Source of the DNA: Paramacrobiotus metropolitanus
Taxonomy: Eukaryota; Tardigrada; Eutardigrada; Parachela; Macrobiotidae
Assembly: GCF_019649055.1 (NCBI RefSeq)
Contig: NW_026570315.1
Coordinates: forward strand, 186,001 to 250,000
Length of the DNA stretch: 64,000 nucleotides
Direction of reading: 5' to 3'
In this document: piece after piece, positions 33,550 through 41,551 of the stretch
How the letters are laid out: the number at the start of each line of letters is the position of its first letter
Numbering within the stretch: the first letter of the stretch is position 1
Notes under the pieces: model-generated
The model's database searches: none
What the model was told of the DNA's origin: nothing
What the model saw: only the letters and a program-made list of their open reading frames with translations
Made by a program: the position numbers and the translations under genes

Positions 33550-35130
33550 TTACGAGGCTTCGTTCGGTGGCCGAGCATTCTGGGCAGATCGGAGGTCCGG
33601 GTTTATCGGTTGCGCAAGCCGATTTATCCGAGCCTCATTCATTGCCGTGCCCGATGCCTCTGGTATCGGGATAGGCTGCACTACACCCGAAGATGGGTTC
33701 CGCTGACCCTCATTGGGGGTCGGCGCCCGGGTGAGAACGAACTTGGAGTGCAGGTAGTCGCATCCAAGTAGGACTGGAACATCCGAGTTGTTCGGTTGAA
33801 CATGGAAGGTATGGGGGCTAGTGTACCCTTGCAGCGTTACCGGTACGGTGCAGCAATGGGTCACTATGAAGGCTACTTGTCCGCCAACACCGAGGATTTT
33901 GGTGTAGCACCCCATGGATTCAAGTTTGAGGTTGTTGGCCCGGCAGAAACGCTCCTCTATTAGGGATGTTTCGGCTCCGGTGTCCAACATTGCCATAGTT
34001 GTGGTGGGTCCAATCTGGACTTCATGGGTCCATGCCCGGAATACCTTCGGTCGGCCGGTGGACGAGTACGGTTGGAAGGTCACTTCCCGTATGGTGACCT
34101 CCACCGGAATCAGGGTTGATTCGCCGGGGACACTATTGGTGTCTACGCGCGGCGGTTGAAGAGGTTGCTGGGCTGGTCTGACTGAGTCTACTCCGTCTTG
34201 TGGGTAGACGACCAGTGTTCCAGCTGTATCCGAGGCTCGGTTGCGTCGGATAAGTCCTTCAGCCGGGGCTGGTCGGCCCGGTGAAACCTCGGGGTTAACC
34301 GTTTTCGGCACCTCTGGTCGGTTCATGACTCCGTCCATCAGTGATTCGGCGGTTTCCGCCCGGGTTGTTCGGGTAGTCACACGTTCTTCCATGGTTGGTT
34401 CTCCCCCTCGCAGTGTCGATGGGTTGTACTGCATGTTGAAGAACGTACGCGAGCCTGTTACGGTTCTTGCTGGCTGGCGTTGGAAGAGGTCCGCTTCCTG
34501 CTGCAGACAGTAGGCGGGTGCCTGTGCTTCCAGTGGGACTGATTCCCATCCCTCCGGAGTCCTTGCTCGTACAGTGGGATCTTCCGCTCCTTCGACGGGC
34601 CGTCCTCCCGGTAGGCTTACCGGTGACGGTTCGGATGTCGTTCTGACATCCTGTGAAGTTGCGAGCCGGCGTCCCGGTTGTCCGCTAAGCCCGGGGTTCG
34701 TAGCACCTAATTGGGTGCTGAACCATCCAGGCGGCTCGGTGACGTTTCTCGCACCGGCCGGTCGGTTCCGAGTTCCTCGGCCGACCCCTCCGGCACCTCT
34801 TCTGGGGCCGGGTGGAGCATTTCTTGCTCCCGCCGATCGGACCAAAGTTCCTTGGTCGATCCCCCTGGGTACCTCTTCTGGTCCGGGAGCCGCATTATCG
34901 GTACTGCGAGGTTCGGGTCGGTTCTTCGAGTTTCCGAACCAGGGAAGTCCGGTGCCTAATTGGGCTACCGTCCCCGCCGCCAAGGTTGTGGCAGCTTCGC
35001 TGACCGTTGCGGAGGCTGAATCCATGCCGTCATTCCGAGTTGTGTCCAAAGGGTTAATCCAGTTAGTAGGGTTATCCTTATCCGGTGGTTCCGTTGGATG
35101 ACGGAGATCGAATGAGTCATCGGAGCTCAT
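33550..35130 (-). CDS. pro: Giant-element aspartic protease ORF
   Basis: Starts at ATG (MSSDDSFD) a few bases after the Gag stop, in a different frame. Residues 1-300 are a Pro/Arg/Gly-rich linker with repeated GTRNRPAGARNV-like segments. The protease lies at residues about 345-475: strand IGPTTTMAMLDTGAETSLI with the catalytic DTG (about 33,985), and the second hydrophobic-Gly element VPVLLGCDYLHS (about 33,765), as in retropepsins, which work as dimers. Its role is maturation of the Gag and Pol polyprotein. The frame ends at TAA with the next open frame in phase. Confidence 0.85.
   Translation of the reverse strand: MSSDDSFDLRHPTEPPDKDNPTNWINPLDTTRNDGMDSASATVSEAATTLAAGTVAQLGTGLPWFGNSKNRPEPRSTDNAAPGPEEVPRGIDQGTLVRSAGARNAPPGPRRGAGGVGRGTRNRPAGARNVTEPPGWFSTQLGATNPGLSGQPGRRLATSQDVRTTSEPSPVSLPGGRPVEGAEDPTVRARTPEGWESVPLEAQAPAYCLQQEADLFQRQPARTVTGSRTFFNMQYNPSTLRGGEPTMEERVTTRTTRAETAESLMDGVMNRPEVPKTVNPEVSPGRPAPAEGLIRRNRASDTAGTLVVYPQDGVDSVRPAQQPLQPPRVDTNSVPGESTLIPVEVTIREVTFQPYSSTGRPKVFRAWTHEVQIGPTTTMAMLDTGAETSLIEERFCRANNLKLESMGCYTKILGVGGQVAFIVTHCCTVPVTLQGYTSPHTFHVQPNNSDVPVLLGCDYLHSKFVLTRAPTPNEGQRNPSSGVVQPIPIPEASGTAMNEARINRLAQPINPDLRSAQNARPPNEAS
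34702..34719. repeat. TAATTG-loop hairpin with outer stem
   Basis: AGCACC-TAATTG-GGTGCT, a perfect 6-bp stem, extended by GGTT/AACC with a small internal loop; it lies inside the protease ORF linker. A sibling at 34,951-34,969 pairs GGT-GCC with GGC-T-ACC. Confidence 0.8.
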
Positions 35131-35135
35131 CGACC

Positions 35136-37466
35136 TTAGCCGTTTCCCTGGGACGTTCCCGGGGCCGGCCCGCCAGCTACCGGTGAAAACCCACCCTGGC
35201 TCCTATTGGGAGCCGGGGAAGGCGGCAACTGCGGCCGCTGGCCTGGTGGCGGAGTCGCCAACGGAGGCCGACCGCCATTCTGACGGTTTGCCCCGCCTCC
35301 TTGGGCAGGCTGCTGATTTCCTCCGCCGGTATTCTGCTGACGGGGTCGCGGTGGTGGCACTATGTTGGCGTAGTTCGGGTTCGCCGAGCCCAGTGGCCAC
35401 CCGTTGTCGTAACGGTACCGCCAGTCGTTGTACCATCTCCGGTTGAGGTTTTCCTGCTCCCAGAGTCCGGCATACCCACAACTTGCTTGGTTGTGGTTGC
35501 CCCACATGCAGTGGGGACACGAGATCGTTCCGTCCTGTGTCCACTGGAAGAACTTCGCTTCCATCCGATCGACGTAGGTCGCTAATTGGCGAGCCTCCTG
35601 CTGTGGTGTGCGGGGTTGCCGTTGGGCATTCTGCGCCGGGCCACCTCCGCCTCCGCGGTTGCCGAAGTTTCCGCGGCCGCGATTCCCGCCGCCACGTCTT
35701 CTGCCGGAGCCTCCATATTGTGGGGCTCCACCGCCTCCGTATCCACCTCCGGAGCCATACCCCTGGTTCTGAGGTTGGCCGTAGCCGGAGTTCTGGCCGT
35801 AACCCTGTTGGGGTTGGCCGAAGCCTTGTTGAGGCTGACCGAAGCCGGGACTCCGGGGCTGGCTGTAGCCCTGTTGGGGCTGGCCATAGCCGGAGTAACC
35901 CTGGCTCTGAGGTTGGCCGTAGCCGGGGCTCCGAGGTTGACTCGGTTGGCCACTATTTCCATAAGCGGGCGGCGGAACCACGGTCCCTATTGGGGATCCG
36001 TTAAGGTTCAACGCCGCCATCGCCGCCCAAGTCTGGTCGAGTTGGGCTCGGGCTTGAGGAGGGGGTGTCGCCGGAGGGCTTGATCGGTGAAGCCCTGGTT
36101 GCACGTTCTGGTAACCTGGCGAGCTGGGTTGGATGTATCCGGGGGCCTGTTGAGTCGCCGAGATGGGCGTCGCCGTTCTGACGGTGATGTAGTTGGTGGT
36201 ATTGCCACCCTTCTGAACCTCATACATCGGCCTTCCCCGGGTGAAGTCCCGAAGGTAGTCGCGGAACTCCTGCGTGGTTTTGGGCATTCGGATGTCCAAG
36301 GCTGCCCGTAGGTTCGGCTCCAGGACATTTGCCCGCAGGTAGTGGACGGCCAGTTGGTCGCTAAGGTTGCCCCGCTGTTGGAGGTTGATGATAGCGTCAT
36401 AGTACTGCTCCGGGGTCTCTTGCCCGAACTTGTACTTTCGGTTGGTGATGTCCGCTATCGCCGTCACCTGCTTGTCTGTTTCCGCGAAGCGAGCTGCGAA
36501 CTGCTGGAGCCAGTATTCTACCGGCCAGCCGTTCTCCTCGGGTTCCAAGGCCGACTGGTTCTGGTACCAGTCTAGGGCCTGCCTGGTCAGGACGCTCTCT
36601 ACTTCGTTCATGAAGGCGCCTCCTGGCGATAGATTCGCCGGATCTTTGTGATCCACCCTCCACCTTGGATCGGTCGCCGTCGAACTTCGGCAGGTCACCC
36701 CGAAGCTTCTTGGCTGCGATCCGAGCCATTCGCTCTTCGTAGCGGTTTCGGCCTTCTTGGTAGCCCTCTTGTCGGGCTTGCTCAATCTCCTGTTCGAATG
36801 CAGGCTGGTAGGCCTGTATCGCCGGTTGTGCCTGTTGGGCTACCGGAGGATACAAGGCCGGCATGTATGGTACATGCTGCAGTTGCGCGGCCGGGGCTGG
36901 TTGAGGTGGGTTCGGTTGGAGGGTGAGGGTTCGGGTTTCCCGGGGGACGCCGGCTGTTGTGGCTGTCCTGGCCCGGGCGGAGGATTCTGCGCTCCGTACC
37001 CTTGGTTCGGCGGAGGATTCTGCGCTCCATAGCCGGGGATCATCTGGAGGACTCCGTTCTGGTCGAGCCACATCCCTGGTGGCACTACCAGATACCGGTC
37101 AGCCTGCGGCGCGGGGCCAATTGGGCCCTGCCGAGGCTGATGAGGCTGGTTAGCCGGGTAGCCGGGGTTCTCCGGGTCGGCCCAGTCTCTTTGTCCTCCT
37201 TGGGCGGGTTGTGGCGGGGCTCGGGACGGGTACGCGTTCTGCGAGTTAGCCCTCCCTCGGTCGTCGCCGGAAATTGCCGAGTCAGGCTGCGGACCTCCTA
37301 TTGGGAAGTTCAGCGGTGGCCTGAATCCCGTTCCGTTGCCGAAGTTATCCGGCCCGGCAGCCGGGGCTCGAGGGTTCGAGCCTCGGGCTTGACCTTGTTG
37401 TCGATTGTCCGGGTTCGGTCTGGGTGCGGTCGACGCCACGGGCCTGATACTGGTTGAGAACGTCAC
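35136..37466 (-). pseudogene. gag: Giant-element Gag: Pro-rich N-part, capsid domain, CCHC knuckle
   Basis: Three frame segments make up the gene. A Pro/Gln/Gly-rich N-part runs from 37,466 to about 36,925; a helical part with [20 protein letters not shown] and [10 protein letters not shown] lies in another frame to about 36,670; the capsid domain and tail (to 35,136) return to the first frame. The capsid part has [20 protein letters not shown] and [20 protein letters not shown], typical of retrotransposon Gag. The C-terminal part is Gly/Gln/Tyr-rich (GYGQPQ repeats) with a zinc knuckle [14 protein letters not shown] (CX2CX4HX4C, about 35,515) for RNA binding. The downstream segment has no ATG until within the capsid domain, which supports two one-base frameshifts in a once continuous ORF. 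Confidence 0.8.
35198..35214. repeat. TATTG-loop hairpin near the Gag C-terminus
   Basis: GGCTCC-TATTG-GGAGCC with a further CCC/GGG outer stem across one bulge. A second Gag copy at 35,981-36,000 pairs CGG-TCCC with GGGA-T-CCG. Confidence 0.8.
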
Positions 37467-37609
37467 ACTAGCGGACGTTCCCCGAAGGCCATGGTTGTCG
37501 TTGCCGTCGATTGGGTCGGTACGTTAGACGTAGCCGTCGAAGTGTTCCGTTCTGGCTCCGGGGCCGAAGGGATTGGTGGCCTTCGCGGTATGTTCCCGGT
37601 GGACGGCGG

Positions 37610-39910
37610 CTAGCCCTGGATGACTCCAACCACATAAGTTTGGTCAGTGGACATCCCCGGTTGACCTATTGGGCCAAGCAGGGGGTTGTCCCGGCGCAGG
37701 TAGTCATCAATCTGATGACATTTGTCCTGCACCTGAGTGGTCTGGTATGACGGAGGTTGCTCATTGAGCGACTCCTCGAGGTGGGACTTCTCTGCGTTGA
37801 GGCAGGCTACCTCGATTTCCCGTTCTTCTTTTTCCTGGAGGTATCCGCGGATGATCTTTGCCGCTTCGCAGTTGTACTCGTACATTTCGTCCGAGTATTC
37901 GATGAACTCCTTCTCTTTGGCCTCCAGTTGGGTGATCCGGGCTCTTTGAGCCTCGATGACCTTGAGATTCTCTCTTCGGTCATTCTCGAACCGAGCGGTT
38001 TCGCTCCGGAGGTGGTCGTTAAGGCCGTAGATTTGGTCAGTGAGTTGGGTTTGGCATAGCCGAAGGTCCACGGCTATGCCCTCCGGGTCGTTCTGATTCA
38101 ACCGGAGGTTTTCGTAGGCTTGCCGGAGGACTTCGAGCTCTGATTGGAGCTCATCAATCTCTCCCTCCAAGCAAGTGATGCCATGCTTCAACCGGCCGTT
38201 CTCGTTCCGGTATTCATCTACCCGGCCCAGCATGTCCAGCAGGTAGGCCGAGGTAGCCTCCGAGTCGCTAAGGGTCAATAACCGCTGCTCCAAGTCGTGA
38301 CGCAGGGTGGCCACTTCAGCGCGGGACTGCTCCAGCATGTCCTGGAGTCGATCGACTTCATTCTCGTCATATCGGCAGGGCGCTTCAGTCGCTTGTAACT
38401 GGGCCTCTAGCCGTGTGATTTGTTGGTTTAGGTCGCCGATAGCGATGTTCGCGCTATCCAAGTCAGCCGTAAGCTTCTTGCGCTCACGCTGATGGCCGTT
38501 TACCGTTTGAGACAAGACGTTTTCCGTCGACTCTACGATATTATTTGCGGCTACGAGCTGGTTCTGCAGTTCGTAGATCCGTTGCCGGAGGACCGCAGGA
38601 TCCTGGATCTTCTCCGGGGGAGTCTTCGTTAGGTATCGGTGAGGGGTGTAGTCCGAGGCTCCGATGTGGGAACCGGGGTACTGCTTCGGTATCGGAGTCT
38701 TGAAGAACCCTTGTGAGCTGTCCGGACGGCCGGTCGCCTGATTGGGCAACACAGTATCGTCGAACACGTCATCAGTCGGTGACGGTGTCTTGCTAGCCCG
38801 GGGTTTTGAGGGTTCCGAGGGTTGAACCATGGGTGGAGTCGGTGGAAGGTCCTCTGTCGGCTTCTCCTTCTGAAGCGACACGGATTTCGACTTCTGAGAC
38901 GATTCCACCCGGCTGGTTTTGGTTAGAATGGGTTCACTTCCCAGTGAAGGTCCGGTGACTGGGGTCCGAAGCCCGGTAGCCGAGGTTCCTTCGGTTCCGG
39001 ACGGTGAAAACCGGAACTTAGCCAGGAAATAGCCTTTTTGGCCGGAAGTAGGGGTCGCAGACCGGGTTTTCGGGGTTCCGACCTGTTGGGTCGGGGTCCG
39101 AGCCCCGGTGTTAGGGGTCTTGCCCGGCTGCAGTGTCCCCGATAACGACTTTTGGCTTCCCGAAGTCGGCCTCGGTGAGTCCAAGGTCCGAGTTGGGGTC
39201 CCGGTCCGGGGCTTCGGGTCCGGTGACGTCATCTTTAGGGTCCCCGAGGTCCGTTTCAGGTCCGGGGATGCCGATTTCCGGGTATTGCCCGGAGACTTAG
39301 GGTTTCCAACCGGGGATACCGGGGTTTTGTCCGGTGAACCCGCCTTGTGGGTCACCTCCCGGGCCGGTGGAACCTTCCCTCCAGTCTGGTTAGGGCTCTT
39401 CTGGGTCTGCCTCAGTTCCACTCTGACTCCCATGTCACCCTGTCGGGGTGACACCGGGTCACCCATGTCCGGTGACTCCGCGGCACTGCTCAGTGCCGGG
39501 TCCGAGGCTCCACTGTCCGAGGACTTAGCCGGAGACAAGCTTGGTATGGCACCTATTGGGTGCCCATGTCCCACTGCAGGCTCCGGGTTCACCATGTCTT
39601 GGCCTATTGGGCCAAGCAGAACCTCCGGTTCAGCCTGTGATGGCTCCAAGAACGTCCGGTCGTGGGCGTCCTCGAAGCTATCCTCCGGTGATTGGGTTAA
39701 ACCGGCTCCCAGGATCCGCTGATCGCGCTTCTCCTTGGCTGAGCTGGTTGACTTGTCCGATTTGTCGGACTTTGTTGACCGATTGGAGCCTGTTGATTTG
39801 GGCTCCGGGTTGCCCGGGCCGGCATGGCGGAAGGTGTACCCACCAGCCTGGTCACGTCGGGCGTAACCCTGGTCGAACTTCCGAGCGTAGATGTCCTCCC
39901 GCCCAGACAT
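37610..39910 (-). CDS. Giant-element 5' ORF: long coiled-coil protein
   Basis: The first ATG gives MSGREDIYARKF at 39,910. The N-terminal 420 residues are Ser/Thr/Pro-rich and disordered, with a recurring short motif of the type SP.. KSPG/GTP.. TP (about 39,400-38,950). From residue about 430 to 720 the protein is a long coiled coil (RQRIYELQNQLVAANNIVES, TADLDSANIAIGDLNQQITR, LDEL-like heptads) and ends with YVVGVIQG. It lies upstream of Gag, where most gypsy elements have nothing. A structural or nucleoprotein role is possible but unproven. Hairpins at 39,598 and 39,548 are inside its N-terminal coding part, and in frame encode Pro-Ile-Gly. Confidence 0.6.
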   Translation of the reverse strand: MSGREDIYARKFDQGYARRDQAGGYTFRHAGPGNPEPKSTGSNRSTKSDKSDKSTSSAKEKRDQRILGAGLTQSPEDSFEDAHDRTFLEPSQAEPEVLLGPIGQDMVNPEPAVGHGHPIGAIPSLSPAKSSDSGASDPALSSAAESPDMGDPVSPRQGDMGVRVELRQTQKSPNQTGGKVPPAREVTHKAGSPDKTPVSPVGNPKSPGNTRKSASPDLKRTSGTLKMTSPDPKPRTGTPTRTLDSPRPTSGSQKSLSGTLQPGKTPNTGARTPTQQVGTPKTRSATPTSGQKGYFLAKFRFSPSGTEGTSATGLRTPVTGPSLGSEPILTKTSRVESSQKSKSVSLQKEKPTEDLPPTPPMVQPSEPSKPRASKTPSPTDDVFDDTVLPNQATGRPDSSQGFFKTPIPKQYPGSHIGASDYTPHRYLTKTPPEKIQDPAVLRQRIYELQNQLVAANNIVESTENVLSQTVNGHQRERKKLTADLDSANIAIGDLNQQITRLEAQLQATEAPCRYDENEVDRLQDMLEQSRAEVATLRHDLEQRLLTLSDSEATSAYLLDMLGRVDEYRNENGRLKHGITCLEGEIDELQSELEVLRQAYENLRLNQNDPEGIAVDLRLCQTQLTDQIYGLNDHLRSETARFENDRRENLKVIEAQRARITQLEAKEKEFIEYSDEMYEYNCEAAKIIRGYLQEKEEREIEVACLNAEKSHLEESLNEQPPSYQTTQVQDKCHQIDDYLRRDNPLLGPIGQPGMSTDQTYVVGVIQG
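39434..39452. repeat. Variant hairpin with TGTCG loop
   Basis: GTCACCC-TGTCG-GGGTGAC, a perfect 7-bp stem. Together with CCGACC-TGTTG-GGTCGG at 39,078-39,094 it shows that the loop can drift while the stem pairing is kept. Confidence 0.7.
39598..39616. repeat. TATTG-loop hairpin, perfect 7-bp stem
   Basis: CTTGGCC-TATTG-GGCCAAG within the 5' coiled-coil ORF. Only 50 bases away, GGCACC-TATTG-GGTGCC (39,548-39,564) has a different stem but the same loop. Confidence 0.85.
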
Positions 39911-39916
39911 GTCCAA

Positions 39917-41132
39917 ATGTGGCTCTATTGGAGCCGTGAACTAGCCTCCCTTCGGCCGATGAAGTCCGGACTTATCCCTAATTGGGGACGTCCGAGATGA
40001 AGGGTCTTTGCCTTTAAGGTCCGAGGGTCCGAAGGTCCGGTGGGGTGGGGATGATGTGATGTGTGTGCTTGCACTACTTGCAACTCAGTACTGATGTTAA
40101 TACAGGGTACAGCTTACGTACGTCCTATACTACAGTACTGACCGCTATGACGTCACACTATCAAGTGGTCTTGCGGATTACTGCCTACGTCACGATTCTA
40201 CGTGCCGCGTGCAAATTTCGAAAAAACAGTGACTCACTACGGGCCTTTAACACAGGGAATTTCCCCGTGATTCTGATTGGCTGATCTTAAGTATAGGATT
40301 TCGGCCAACGTGACGTCACGATTATTTTTGAATTTGATTTAATTAATTCCGCGAAAATTAAATTCCGGAAAAATCAGGAAAATTTCTAGAAAAATTAATT
40401 TAGCCGACCAAAAATTGATTTGGCCGGGGGAAAGTTATTCCCTTAAATTTTCGAAAGTTCGAAAAGGCTGGAAACCCAAGTTCTAAGGGTCCCTACCGAG
40501 GCTCGAGGGTTCGACCTAGTAAGGCCGGCTAAACCCTATTTTACCCGAAAATAGATGTTTCTAAGCCCGTTTCTCCGGGTGAAAAAGGTTTTTAGCCGTG
40601 CGAAACTAGTTTTCGCCGGTGAAAAATGGAAATGGCCCGGTTCTATCGGGTTCTTAAGGCTCTACAAGGGTCTTAAAGACCTGTTTACCGGGTGGGTACG
40701 GGTTGGGTACCGTCCGTCAAGTCCGTCAGGGTCGATCCGCCGGATTCTCCGGGTGAAATCCTCCCGCAAGCGTTGGTAAAGTTGCGGGTGCGACTTAACG
40801 CAAAGGCGACCCCGATTGATGAGGGTTGGAAGGGTTCCGTCCGAGGTTGAGAGGGTTCCGCAGGATTGTTCCGTCCGCAGGTCTACCCGGGCCAAGTCGT
40901 TCCGCTGGCCGTAAACGCCGGATCGTTCCGTCCGCACGCAAGAGGAGAATCTGTTGAAGCTTTCTGCCCGCAAAAGAGAGAGAGAAACCAGACCGTTCGG
41001 GCTGGCGGCGATCAGATGGGGATGGGAACCGAATTTCGATTCTTCCCTTTCTTCTCGTCGGCCGTTACGGCTGTAATTCTACACCGTCTTCTCGAAGGTT
41101 CCGTCGAAGGAAAACTCAACGATATGCTATCA
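39917..41132 (-). other. Leader of the giant element
   Basis: This is the region between the 5' LTR and the first ORF, sense on the minus strand. It starts (39,917-40,020) with two more hairpins (39,921-39,935; 39,966-39,993), then an AT-richer part with two perfect cAMP-response-type palindromes TGACGTCA (about 40,149 and 40,310), and near the LTR three copies of a gttccgtccg word (40,830-40,940). The sequence next to the LTR on the sense strand is TGATAGCATATCGTTGAG, which does not begin with the TGG expected of a standard tRNA primer site. No long convincing ORF. Confidence 0.6.
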
Positions 41133-41547
41133 TGTGACAGCTGGCGAACAAAGGCTCACGAGTGTGAGAACAATGGCTTTATTGAGGAATCAATAATGCA
41201 AGGAACGAAAACACAAAGCACGTGAAGGCTCGATAAGCGTATGCTAGTGTACAGCACAGCGTGAGAATGATTACTGATCATGAACAAGCGGCATATCGAG
41301 CCGTAACATAGAAAAGCCTAATGCGGCACTGGGCAGATCCAACACGAGCGAATGGCGAACGCTGATTGGCCGAGACGTCAAGCCGTAAGTGTGGCAAGGC
41401 GTAGTCGAGGCCAGTGATTCGTCGTCGACTGAGCGAGTGCGTGCAGGCGTGAGTGTGTGCGATATTGTGCACCACTGAGCCATGCACCGGAAGCGGGACT
41501 GTCGCTAGCTGCCATACTCGTAGGCTGCCATAGCGACTGGCCCAACA
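41133..41547 (-). repeat. 5' LTR of the giant element
   Basis: 415 bp with TG...CA ends, near-identical to 13,766-14,180. On the sense strand it begins TGTTGGGCCAGT and carries AATAAA (plus-strand tttatt at 41,178-41,183), so polyadenylation of sense transcripts within the LTR is plausible. Confidence 0.9.
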
Positions 41548-41551
41548 AAAG
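41548..41551. repeat. Target-site duplication AAAG (right)
   Basis: This is the partner of AAAG at 13,762-13,765. Confidence 0.75.

Larger units (their letters stand above)
14251..39993. repeat. Dispersed family of covarying TATTG-loop hairpins
   Basis: About 35 or more short inverted repeats share the plan arm-(C)C-TATTG-G(G)-arm', where the arm sequence changes between copies but both sides remain complementary. Examples with positions: CGACCC-TATTG-GGGTCG 14,251; AAGACC-TATTG-GGTCTT 14,949; GTTGCC-TATTG-GGCAAC 15,041; GGTTCC-TATTG-GGAACC 15,647; AGAGACC-TATTG-GGTCTCT 15,888; ACATCCC-TATTG-GGGATGT 16,595; GGCTCC-TATTG-GGAGCC 35,198; GGCACC-TATTG-GGTGCC 39,548; CTTGGCC-TATTG-GGCCAAG 39,598; GGCTC-TATTG-GAGCC 39,921. 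Loop variants are TAATTG (CGACCG-TAATTG-CGGTCG 26,313; AGCACC-TAATTG-GGTGCT 34,702), TGTTG (39,078) and TGTCG (39,434). They occur in coding ORFs (often encoding Pro-Ile-Gly) and in non-coding DNA, but I saw none in the LTRs. Confidence 0.85.
13766..41547 (-). mobile_element. Giant Ty3/gypsy-type LTR retrotransposon (27.8 kb)
   Basis: Two 415-bp direct repeats with TG...CA ends bound the element, and AAAG flanks it on both sides. All large coding frames are on the minus strand. In sense order: 5' LTR 41,547-41,133, leader, coiled-coil ORF, Gag with CCHC knuckle, aspartic protease, RT, RNase H, integrase, then about six additional ORFs (27,161-16,680), a structured non-coding tail (16,680-14,181) and the 3' LTR. 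The RT-RNaseH-integrase order and motifs place pol in the Ty3/gypsy group. The size is several times that of usual elements of this group (about 5-10 kb) and approaches known giants such as planarian Burro elements. Base composition is visibly more GC-rich than the flanks. Several frameshifts and in-frame stops interrupt gag, pol and the 3' ORFs. Confidence 0.9.

Noticed and set aside
34574-35101. Plus-strand frame of 175 codons
   Set aside because: Antisense shadow of the protease ORF linker, with no domain of its own.
36397-37071. Independent Arg-rich ORF upstream of the capsid domain
   Set aside because: Its useful part (helical region and [10 protein letters not shown]) is a frame segment of Gag; the rest is out-of-frame shadow.
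40662-40973. 103-codon ORF in the leader of the giant element
   Set aside because: It overlaps gttccgtccg repeats and has no domain; it is more likely leader RNA than a gene, though a short upstream ORF cannot be excluded.
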